A DNA stretch of 64,000 nt from Manihot esculenta (lineage: Eukaryota; Streptophyta; Magnoliopsida; Malpighiales; Euphorbiaceae): contig NC_035178.2 in the NCBI RefSeq assembly GCF_001659605.2, forward strand, positions 12,222,062 to 12,286,061, read 5' to 3'. Each line of letters starts with the position of its first letter. The stretch's first letter is position 1. The position numbers and the translations under genes were made by a program. Below, piece after piece: positions 1 through 12,200 of this stretch. The notes beneath the pieces are model-generated. The model was not told the origin of the DNA. It worked only from the letters and a program-made list of their open reading frames with translations, and made no database searches.

Positions 1-292
1 GTCAACCAAATAAATAACTAAAGCATGAAAGAAAAGCATTTCACCCCACATGACAGTCCTCATTTTCTCAGTGAGATGTCCATTATGGTTGTCTGCTTTC
101 AAAGAGCCAATACACAAGATATAATAAATTCATGAACCCATCGCTTCATGTATAGACCATGCAAAACTAATTAAACTTCACAAGTCGCATTCTGTGAGAA
201 ATCTTTTATTTAGCTTGGCTATGGACATATTAAATCATAGGGAAGTTCAAAACTCCAAACAAGGAAGATTAGCACTTCATTAGTTTGTTTAC

Positions 293-3200
293 CTGGCATG
301 GTATGAAAAGGACTCGTTGAGCACTACGCTGGTGTGAAGTGAGGTGTCTTTCAGCAAGACTTGCCGTGATATGGCGAAAATTTCCAACATCATCAACCAA
401 ATTAGATTTCTCCAACCTTTGGCCAATTCCATGAACCATAAAAACAACATGACGAACAGGAACCTTGACCAAAAAACTTAGGATTAAACCATATCCAATC
501 AACAAATTAATGAAAGAAAAACAATATTCAAAGAGGAACCCACATCTGGGAGAAATTAGGAAAAACTATTAATTTAACAAAATCACACAGAGGGAAAAAT
601 AAGCTCCAAATGCATGCTATCTATAACTAGTTTAAGTTGATGTGCATAATATTGAAAAGAGAAATCATGTTCTCCTTGTTTTTTTTTCCGCTTGAAAATA
701 ATTACAACCAAAAAGATTATCAAGCACATCATTTACAATAATACAACCAAACAAAAAGGAAGGTCATTATTTTCACACATGAAATAGTCTGTCTGCAACC
801 TATCTACAAGAATCAAGCACTTTAGAAAGAAAGTGAAGTAATATCAAGTGTCTAAACAACAATCCTCTAATCAGTTATCAGTATGATAAATTATTCAAAC
901 AATATAAAACCCAGAGACTGGAACCAAGAGAAATCTATTCAAAACAGAGAAAGTCAAATGGCCCAAAAGCCTATAATCATGCTTCTTTGCATCATAAATC
1001 TCCTGGCTCAAATGAGAAATTGTTGGCTCATACAGTAACAGTTTTGTTATGGAAACAGTTGACTTACTTAATGCATAGCATACTCCTGCTTAGGATAGAC
1101 CACAATTGTAGAGATTTATGTTCCTAAATAGACAGCAGATTTATAGGAATAATAATAAATACACACTAATTCTTCTCGACGAAATATACAAGAACCATTC
1201 AGGTCTACAAGTTTAAACAGATGATTGTACAAACAAGCAACCACAAGATAGAATCAAGGCAATTCTTAGACTTGCTTAACAAAATCTTATCAAACAGCCA
1301 TTCTCCAAGTCCTTTCGTGTTGTAAGTTGTCACTGATACAGAATTAAGGTGAAATTTAAATATTCATTATATAAAAGTTAAAATAAAGAGGAGGAAGAAG
1401 CAAATTTTCACTTAAGAAAACGCCTAAGCATAGGTCCTACATAAATAACACGGAGGTTGACACAAGTCAATACAGCAAGCAGAATCAAACAGTATGCACC
1501 TGTGAACAGTAATCATCCATTTCTTCTTCCTGCTGCTGTCGAAGCTCATCCTAAATAAAAGAAAATGAATAAATAAGTACCATATTCTATCATTTGATTG
1601 CAAGAATAGCAAATCTTACCATTCTCTATAGCATAATGAAGGTAACTAAAAAACCATAACCAATTTCGAAATTTTGCCTAAATGACATGCATAAGAGAAA
1701 AGGATGAGCAATGCGATGACATGGGAAGAGCAGGTGCAGCTGTAAGAACAAGTTTGCTGCCGTGCATACACGTCATTTTCACAAACAATAATCAAAGGTA
1801 ACTTGTTTTCTGCTACAACAGGGCTAAAAACAGACCTGGGTTGGTTTTGCAGAGTGAGATGCTGAATAACCACGCCTTAACTTAATCCCATTTCTACTTA
1901 AGCTAATGATACTAGAAAAACCAGAAGTATCAACATTAAGCCAAGCCTCCCACGTATCATCTTCTCCTGTGAAAAGTGCATGAAGTCCCTGCATGGCACA
2001 GCCAATCATATATTCACACGCATCAAATATTTGTTAACCACGTAATAATAATAACAGCAACAACAACAATAATATAAGGAATGAATTTCCACTTTTACAG
2101 ATTTACTCACTGGAGTAGACCCTTGCAAATCAATACGTGCAGCAAAAAGCCCTGTCGGTTGGAATCTCCTCCTACGCCAAACCTGAAGCCAAATTCAAAG
2201 TTGGAAAAATAGAGAAAGAGATCAACCACTTAAGGTTTTCTAGAAAGCTGAAAACTAAAATATGTAGGGTATAGAGAAATCATCCTTTCTCCAGCATAAT
2301 AAGGCATTATCAAACTCTAACATACAAACTTTTTTGAGAATTAAGAAATTTTGGAGCAATGAAATGGTTTTCACCAACTGTGTCAAATAAAATTATTTAA
2401 AGAGAGAGTTGGCAGCACTAAGCAAACCTGTCTGCGGTAAGCAATCTCTAATTGCTCTGCAACATCTTCACGAAGAGGCAGCCAATCAAGGCCCGCTTTA
2501 CGAGCAAACCAATGACCCCTTAACACACGTCGATTTTCCCCATTCCAATAAACAGGAAAACAACGTCTCTTCACTAGATCTACCTGGAAAGTTCTAGAAA
2601 ATATTAACGTAGTGCTTTAACTTTTACATCAAACATCAAATAACATGCCAAATTTAAGAACATGAGTCAGAAATATAAATGTGTAAGATAATAATGCAAA
2701 TTTTCACTAAGACAAGTATGCTAGAAAAGTTCATTTTATGCCATTGTTTTTTTGCATGCAAAGGTGAAGAATTTTGGTAAAATTTTGAATATTCTTGCAT
2801 TTCACTCTTAATCTTTACAATTGGTCTATATGACTATTTATACACAAAGAATCATATCTAAACAGAAAGCAAATAATCAAATAATAATTACATAGATAAT
2901 TAAGGATCCTAATCAGATCAAATCATATCCCTAGAATCAGCTAGAATCAACAAATAAGTCAACACTCTCCCTCAAGTTGGTGCAAAGATGTCGCACATGC
3001 CCAACTTGCAAATCAAATTATGGTAGATCTTGTTGTTGAGCCCTTTAGTAAACACATCCGCAAGTTGTCCAGTAAAAGTCACATGAACTAGGCTCAAGAC
3101 ACCGTCTGTTAATTTTTCTTTAATGAAGGGCCGATCAATTTCAATGTGCTTCGTCCGATCATGTTGAACTGGATTTTGTGCTATACTTATAGCAGCTTTA

Positions 3201-6200
3201 TTGTCACAATACAAGGTTATCTTGTCTCTCTCGGGCAGTCTCAACTCTTCCAATAACTTCTGCAGCCATAAGAGTTCACACACACCTTGGGCCATTGCTC
3301 TGTATTTTGCTTCAGCACTTGACCGAGCAACAAAACTTTGTTTTTTGCTCCTCCAGGTGACAAGGTTCCCTCCCACAACTGCGCAGTAGCCAGAGATGGA
3401 TTTCCAATCTGCATCTGTAAAAGCTTCAATTCGGAGGTGACCATGTTTGGAGTAAAGAAGCTCTTTCCCTGGCGCAGACTTTAGGTATCTCAAGATGCGA
3501 CGTACAGCCTGCATATGAGTCTCACGACGATCATGCATGAATTGGCTTACTAAGCTGACAGCATAGGCTATATCCGGCCGAGTGTGTGAGAGATAAATCA
3601 ACCTTCCTACTAATCTCTGATATCTTCCAATATCCACGGACTCACCAGTTCCTGCTTCCAACTTGTGATTACTTTCAATGGGAGATTCTGCTCGTTTACA
3701 CCCCTATACTAATTTCTTCCAAAAGATTCAGAATGTACTTTCTTTGGGAGATGAAAATTTCTTTTTCTGATCTAGCCACCTCGATACCTAGGAAATATTG
3801 CAGTTTTCTTAGATCTTTGATTTCAAATTCCTGAGCCAACAACCTCTTTAGTTGAGCCATTTCCTCTTTGTCATCACCTGTCACCACTATATCATCAACA
3901 TACACAATAAGAAGGGTGATCTTACCCTTATGATGTTTGATAAACAGAGTGTGATCAGCATTACTTTGTTGGTAACCAAATGACATCATGACTCTGCTAA
4001 ACCTGTCAAACCAAGCTCCGGGAGATTGTTTTAGCTCATACAAAATCTTTTTTAACCTGCACACATTTCCTTGTATCTTCTCATCAGCAAACCCAGGAGG
4101 AATTTCCATGAACATTTCTTCCTCTAAATCTCCATGGGGGAAAGCATTCTTCACATCAAACTGTTGCAAGTCCCAGTCCAAGTTGGCTGCGCAAGATAAC
4201 AGAACTCTAATCGAGTTCATTTTTGCAACTGGGACACATATCTCTTGGTAATCCACTCCATAGGTTTGTGTGAATCCTTTAGCAACCAATCTAGCCTTAA
4301 ATAGTTCAATTGTACCATCAACTTTGTGTTTTACTGTGAACACCCACTTACAGCCAACGAGTTTCTTCCTAGGTGGAAGAGTAACAAGCTCCCAAGTCTC
4401 ATTTTTAGCTAATATTTTCATCTCTTCAATAATTGCTTCCTTCCATTTAGGATCTGCAAGAGCTTTACTCCAATCCTGTTGAATGAACATAAAAGAAATA
4501 GACAAGGCAAAGGCTCTATATGAAGGAGACAAGGATTCAAAAGAAACAAAGTTAGAAATAAGATGTTTAGTACAAGATCTGACCCCTTTTCTTTGAGCAA
4601 TAGGTTTATCTAAGTCATTGGAGCATTCAAGAGTTGTGGGTAACTCACCAGAAGAAGATTCTTGATTGGGTAACTCACCAGAAGAAGATTCTTGATTGGG
4701 TAACTCACCAGAAGAAGATTCTTGACTCTGAGTAGACTACATAATGGCTTCTTCTGCCTTGTCTCTCCTTGAATACCTTCTCAAATCTGGCTTGTCCAAA
4801 CGACCAATTCTTTCTCCCTGATTGGACATCTCCCCTTGTCTACTAGAACTCAAACTCTCTAGTTGAACCATATTATACAGAATCACAGAATAAGGGATCA
4901 CCTTTTCTTGTTCATTATTCTCCCCCTGAAGAGGTGAGTGGGTGGCACTGAAGTAGGATTCAGTTTCTCGGAAGGTAACATCCATACTGACTAAGGATTT
5001 TCTAGAGGGAGGGTGATAACACTTGTATCCCTTCTGTGTCGGAGAATACCCAACAAACACACAAAAGGGCCTTGGAGTCCAATTTCCCTGCCCTCCTAGT
5101 ATGGACAAAACAAACACACCCAAATACTTTTGATGGAACAACATATGAATTCTTCCCTTGTAGAACCGTCAAAGGACTCATAAAGTCAAAGGTCCTAAGA
5201 GGCATTCTATTTATAAGGTAAGCAGATACAAAGATTGCATCTCGCCAATATGCTTTGGATAGATTCATGGTGAACATAAGAGATCGAGCTACCTCCAATA
5301 GATGACTATTCTTCCTCTTAGCAACGCCATTTTGAGCACTAATATAAGGACAACTAGTCTGGTGTACTATCTCATTATTCTCCAAATAAGTAGAAAAGCT
5401 ACTATCCATGTACTCTCTTCCATGGTCAGTTCTCAAATTTTTCACTTTAGTATCAAATTGGGTACAAACCATCTTATGAAGGGATTGAAAACAAGAAAAG
5501 ACATCACTTTTAGCTTTAATCAGATAGACTCAAGTCATTCGAGTGCAACAATCAATAAAGGTGACAAACCATCGATTACCAGATAAGGAGACAGTTTAAG
5601 TAGGCCCACAAACATCAAAATGAATAGTTGCAAAAGGAATTTGACTTTTATTATGACTCAAAGGATAGGATGTTCTAGTGTGTTTAGCATACTCACAAGC
5701 ATCACAAAATAAAGAGCCAAACTGAATTTTAACAAACAAATTAGGATAAAGTTTTTCTAAGACAAAAAATGATGGATGCCCTAACCGCCTATGCCACTAT
5801 ATGTTATGGTCCTGAGTTGTGGATCTGGTTATGGGTTTGTGGGCTAAGGGTATGGCTGGAGTTTGAGTGTTTGGGTTAAGAGTCTTTTTACGACCTCTGG
5901 TCATTAACAATTCAAGCTCTAAAAGAGGGAGCCTGAAACCTCTGAAACTTAAAGCGCTCAAGACTTAATTGATTTTGGAAGCTTGTACTCTTCATTAATG
6001 TTATTGCTTAAATACAGAAAGGAAGTATAACTGCTTCCTACATTAAAGGAGCACTAATTCAACATGGAGGAACACCCTCCTCAACCAACAACAAGAAATA
6101 GAAAGTGGAGCACTACTTCAACATGGAGGAACACTCTCCTCAACCAACAACAAGAAATAGAAAGTGGAGCACTACTTCAACATGGAGGAACACCCTCATC

Positions 6201-9200
6201 AACTAACAACATGAAATAGAAAGTGGAGCACTACCCTCCTACAAACAGGGAATCATTAAAACAAATTAACTAAAAGATAACTCAAAGATAACTGAAATAT
6301 TTGACTAATTCAAAGGCTCAATATGTGGCTGCTTTGACTTGGATCCATGATTGAATCGGGTATAGACTTGCAGTGGTTTGGTAACATTACTTCCTGCCCC
6401 AAAGGAAGCTTGTCCTCAAGCTGAAAATCTAGATATTTGGCAGAGAATTCCTGCACCTTCTCCTGACTTCCTGCATCGGCAGGAGAAGAATGACTCCAGT
6501 GGACGAGAACCTCCTGACTTCCTCCTTTAATATGGTGGTCTAGAATGGCCAAAGGATGAACAGGTTCTGGCAGCGGAAAAGATGGCAGCAATGGTGTAGG
6601 TGTTCTGCCCAAGTCTGATAGGAATTCAAAGTGGCCGTGATGCGTCCGAAAAGTTGTTTTCTCAATATCAGAAGGATGCATGCCCACTTGAAAATAACCA
6701 GAAAGCAGATCAAGCTTTGTGAAGTATCTAGCACCACCCAGTTCTTCTAATAACTCATCTATCACAAGAATTGAGAATTTGTCTTGAATGGTTTTGGCGT
6801 GTAATTCTCTGTAATCGACACATAAACGCCAAGAACCGTCTGCCTTTGTTACTAGGATCACCAGAGAAGAGAATGGTGATCGGCTTGGGCGGATTATGCC
6901 TTGTTGCAACATGGCAACACACTGCTTTTCGATTTCATCCTTTTGCCCATGTGGATAGCGGTATGGTCGAACAACCACCGGTTTTGCTCCTGGTTCTAAA
7001 GGAATACTGTGGTCACAAGCCCTGCTAGGAGGTAATCCGGTTGGCGCACTGAATAAAGAGGCAAATTCTGCCAACAATTTCTGTAGGTGAATTTTGGAAT
7101 CTGGGGAAAGCAGCAAACTACGGAGATCAGACAGCTTTGTATAGGAAATTGAAGTCATACCCTGCAATTCGATCAAGGTTCCCTGTTGAAAGAAACACAT
7201 TCTCATGACAGCAAAATCCCATAGAATGGGTCCCAAAGTCCGAAGCCAGTTAACTCCCTAAATCACATCAAAACTGGTTAGTGGCAGAACAAATAAGTCC
7301 ACGGAAAAAGAGTGAGAATCCAGTAGAATTGGGATTCCCTTGCATATACCTGGGCTGTCAAGCTGCTCACCATTGGCGACATTAACTTTCAAGCCATCCT
7401 GCCCGTTTATTTCAGCACCAAGTTCCTCGACTTTTGCTGCAGACACAAAACTGTGAGTGCTGCCAGAATCAATTAGAATTAAGACTTGTCCCCCCTTCCA
7501 ATATCCCTGTAGTCGCATGGACTGAGGATTTCGAATTCCAGTGATGGCATTCAATGAAATATCTGGTTGTTCTAGCTCCGAAACAGAATTTGTGTCCTTT
7601 ATTTCTTCGGTCTCCACCAAGTCTATCCAGAAAAGCTTTTTACATTGGTGGCCGCGAACAAACTGTTCATCACAGTTAAAACACAGTCCCTTTTTCCGTC
7701 TTTCTTCCATCTCCTCATGGTTCAGTCGCTTCACCAATCGGGACCTTTTGATCCTGCGTGAGGGTGCCAGCGCGTGACACTAAGGCTTCGAAACGGTTCT
7801 GATATTCTGCAACAGAACCAGTTTGCTTTAGCTTCGCCAATTCGGTGCGTGACACTAAGGCTTCGAAACGGTTCTGATATTCTGCAACAGAACCAGTTTG
7901 CTTTAGCTTCGCCAATTCGCCTAATTTGTTGCTGCGGATTGGAGGCCCAAAATGAAGATTGCATTGATGTGTGAACACATCCCAATTGGGATCTGGAATG
8001 TCATCCAGCAGCTGCATATACCACAGCTGAGCAATCCCCTCCAAATGGTACGAAGCTAAACTCACCTTCTCCTCTTCGGGTGTTTGTTGGTGCCTAAAAA
8101 AATGTTGGCATCGGGCAAGCCACCCCAAAGGGTCTTCCAGCCCATCATAACGAGGAAAATCAAGCTTTGTGAATTTCGGTACTATCGAACTTCCTCCCGA
8201 ATTTTCGAAAACCGAAGCACCCGAAATTCCCTTATCTCTCCTTGATTTTGCTTGACTGTCAGTGCTGCTAGATTGCAACCCTTTCTTAGTCCATTCCAAT
8301 TCCTGAGACATTGCATCCAATTTGGAGTGCAATAGCTCAACTTTTTCATTTCGGTCTTTGTTTGCTTGCTGCTCGGCCAACAACAATTCAAAGAGCTTGG
8401 CAAGTTGATCTTGAACAAAGTCCCCCATAACTACTAGCTCTGATACCAAACTGTTATGGTCCGAGTTGTGGATCTGGTTATGGGTTTGTGGGCTAAGGGT
8501 ATGGCTGGAGTTTGAGTGTTTGGGTTAAGAGTCTTTTTACGACCTCTGGTCATTAACAATTCAAGCTCTAAAAAAGGGAGCCTGAAACCTCTGAGACTTA
8601 AAGCGCTCATGACTTAATTGATTTTGGAAGCTTGTACTCTTCGTTAATGTTATTGCTTAAATACAGAAAGGAAGTATAATTGCTTCCTACATTAAAGGAG
8701 CACTACTTCAACATGGAGGAACACCCTCCTCAACCAACAACAAGAAATAGAAAGTGGAGCACTACTTCAACATGGAGGAACACTCTCCTCAACCAACAAC
8801 AAGAAATAGAAATTGGAGCACTACTTTAACATGGAGGAACACCCTCCTCAACTAACAACATGAAATAGAAAGTGGAGCACTACCCTCCTACAAACAGAGA
8901 ATCATTAAAACAAATTAACTAAAAGATAACTCAAAGATAACTGAAATATTTGACTAATTCAAAGGCTCAATATGTGGCTGCTTTGACTTGGATCCATGAT
9001 TGAATCGGGTATAGACTTGCAGTGGTTTGGTAACACTATATTATTTCCTTATTGACATCTTTATTTTCTCCAAAACAGGCTTGAGATAGTGAAGAACCTG
9101 AATCAATCTCCAACATATATAAGCCATCATGCAGCCTACCATTGCCAATCATCTTCCCTGTGTAAAGATCGTGAATAACACAATGATCAGGAAAGTGGGG

Positions 9201-12200
9201 AACATGAAGGACAGATGATAATTTAATATTGGATGTGCAAATAACAGAACCTGTTCCAGATATTGGAGTAAAAGAGCTATCAGCAATTCTGACACTATCT
9301 TTGGTTAGAGAAGGAGAATAATTGAGAAAGCCTTTAGAAGAGCCTGTCATATGTCTATTCAAATCAGAATCAATAATCCATGGAACATTATTAAAGAGAA
9401 AGTATTATCTGACTTTACAAAGTTAGATGTGGTAACGGAGGATGAAGAGGTATCAATATGAGACTCGGCGCTTGAGACTCTGAAGTTCATTAAGGGAAAG
9501 GAACTAAGTCGTTGTTGTCTCCTTAAAGGGCTCCTCCACAGTTTCTGCTAAACTAGCTTGATTTCTGGAAGTACCTCGTTTTCCTCCACGGCCTCTAGTG
9601 GGACGACCATGTAACTTCCAACAAGTCTCTTTGGTATGCCTCGGTTTCCCACAATAGTCACAATGTAAGTGATCTTTCTCAAAAGTAGGAGGTTGTGGTG
9701 TGCTCAAACTAGTAGTCAACCCAGCCTTTTCAACTGGTGCAGTATAGAGCATAACATGTCGACGACTTTCCTCTTGTTGAACATGGGCGCGGGCCTCTTC
9801 TAGAGCAGGAAAAGGATTTCTTCCCAACACTTGGACACGAATTGGATTATATTCGTTATTCAACCCTGCAAGAAAATCATAGACTCGCTCCTTTTCAATC
9901 ATTCTCCGAAATTTGACTGTATCTCCAGTGCAGTCTGCTTGGAAGTCTTGATAGTAATCAAGTTCCTGCCATAAGCCACATAACTCAGAATAAAATTGGG
10001 AGAAAGTCATTTCTCTTTGCTTAGTACTATAAATCTTATTCCGAATATTATAAATTTGGGCATCATTCTCAATCTTGGAATAAGTTAAGGACAAAGCTTT
10101 CCATATTTTTGCAGCAGTATCAATTAACAAATAGGACTTAGAGATATAAGGTTGCATAGCATGGTTTTAAATAACTGCTGTTACGTTACTTAACGGCCTT
10201 TATGTAACGAATTTTGGGGGGCCGTTACCCGTTATCCCATTATATAACGGCCCCTCCTGATTTGCAGGCGTAAATATATTTTATCTTTTGCTCCATTCTC
10301 ATTTTCATTAGTTTCCACACTTTTCAGCAGCTTCAAAGACTATATTTTTTAAGTTTTCTCTTCCCTTTCTCTTTCAAATTTCAATCTTCCCTGCATATTT
10401 CTCATATAAACTTAGATCCATTATAAACTACTCTATTTCCAAGCTTATTTCTTCTAAAAAGTTAGTTAAATTTTATCTATTTTAGTTTTTAATTGTTGTT
10501 TTTTTTTCTTTTTTTTTTGTAAGTTTTTGTGGATTAAAGTGTTAGTTTTGAGTTAAAATTATACTTTGAGCTATTAGTTTACTCGATCTATAAAGATTAT
10601 GTTGATTTTTCTTATTTTAAACTACATGATGTTTAACTTAAGTTAAATAATCTATATTTTATATATTTATGTTTATTATGCATTTGTATACATTATTCTA
10701 AATTAAATCTAACCAATATCATTTTATTTATGAACTTTGCAAATTTTTTTTAAAAAATTTGCGTAGCGCCAGGCCTTTACCGTTACGTTACGGCAGTTAT
10801 AGGTCTGTTTCCGTTACCCGCGGCCACGACCGCGACCGCGATTTAAAACCATGTTGCATAGAGTTAAGTAACCATGTCATAACAAGAAAATTATCCGAGT
10901 CCCATTGAGGAAAATCTGGATCACTCTCATCCGGTTGCTTTTTATTACCAGTGACATAGCCCTGCAGTCCTCTAGCTTTGATAAACAACAAAAAAGATCT
11001 TGACCAAGCAAGAAAATTGGTTCCATCAAGTTTTATGGGACTAATTTGCAAAGAAGGATTATCAGAGTTAGAAATCGAGACCCTTTTACCTTCTGCCATG
11101 TTAAAAATTTATGTTGTACACACAAAAGAGCCCAATCGGTTCACCAAAAAGACCAGGTAACAGCATGGGAAGGCTGGAAAGATGGTCGAAATCGTCGCCG
11201 GAGTGATCGGAGCGGCGAAGCAGCGACAGGCGATGGGTCACGCGCCGGGAAGGGGAGGGGCTCCTAGATAGGTTAGTACCAAAAAAGGTAGATCTAGGAT
11301 TTTGAAACCCTAAAGAGGAAAAATTGAATTTGGACCCAAAAATCAGGAAAAAGGCTCTGATACCATAAAGAATTTTGGAAAATTTTTGAATATTCTTGTA
11401 TTTCACTCTTAATCTTTACAATTGGTCTACATGACTATTTATACACAGAATCATATCTAAACAGGAAGCAAATAATCAAATAATAATTACAGAGATAATT
11501 AAAGATTCTAATCAGATCAAATCATATCAACTCATATCCCTATAATCAGTTAGGATCAACAAATAAGTCAACAAAAGGCAACAAAGAAATTGAATTTAAA
11601 TACCAAGCCAATAATAATAATAATAATGCAACAGAAAATGAGAAGACATTAAACCCTTCCAGCTTTAAATAACCAGGAAAAGCAAAGAGAGAATTGTTTA
11701 TTGAACGGCATGCAGTGAAGTAACAAATAACAGCCCATACATTGCATATCTTCTACCATAATGTCAACATGAATTTAGCAAGATCAATAGCAACCTTACA
11801 CTATTTGAATGCCAATGAGATGTTTTGGAAATGGTAATCTTTCAATTGAAGGACCTTTGTGTTGCCTAAAAAGCTTAATCACACCCGCATTTCTTTCCTT
11901 ATTTTGACTAAAATAATATATTGCACTAAAAGAGTTTAGGAAAGTGAGTACAGAAAAGAATCCTACTCAGCTTAAAACAAAGAAGTATAAAAATAATTTT
12001 TTTAGAAAAAAGAAAAAAAAAAACTTTACTCAATTAATTCAATCACTAAAAGTTGCAAAACTCCAAGGAACCTTCCCCTCTCTCCTTATGAAACCCTCTT
12101 GAAAATACTCCAGGGTCCAAGTGCAAACATATTATTCGTGGAAATAGCAAAATAGCTTGTTCTAAATACTCCAACAGAGCAATGCAAATGTCAATTAGTC

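Larger units (their letters stand above)
5802..9035 (-). mobile_element. Internally deleted Ty3/gypsy element nested in the copia element
   Basis: LTRs of 585 and 584 bp with TG...CA ends are flanked by the 5-bp duplication CTATA (5797-5801 and 9036-9040). A primer binding site follows the right-hand (5') LTR. The 2.07 kb interior encodes gag, zinc finger, protease and the first half of RT, then jumps straight to the C-terminal tail of pol. RNase H and integrase are missing, so it cannot be autonomous. The two LTRs differ at about ten sites by eye, so it is younger than its copia host. Confidence 0.94.
2765..11573 (-). mobile_element. Ty1/copia LTR retrotransposon in SGR2 intron 3
   Basis: Complete insertion with 200-208 bp LTRs, a primer binding site next to the right-hand (5') LTR and a polypurine tract next to the left-hand (3') LTR. 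The 5-bp target duplication AAAGG is present at 2760-2764 and 11574-11578. The order gag, protease, integrase, RT, RNase H (right to left) is that of Ty1/copia. The coding capacity is dead: a MITE interrupts gag, a gypsy element separates protease from integrase, and integrase contains stops and a frameshift. LTR divergence of roughly 5 percent by eye makes it the oldest element in this nest. Confidence 0.95.

Noticed and set aside
1..292. Next SGR2 exon at the left edge
   Set aside because: Neither strand shows the expected continuation; this is intron sequence running off the window.
10797..10853. Continuation of copia gag into [18 protein letters not shown]
   Set aside because: This is read-through into the MITE end, beyond the 8-bp target duplication.
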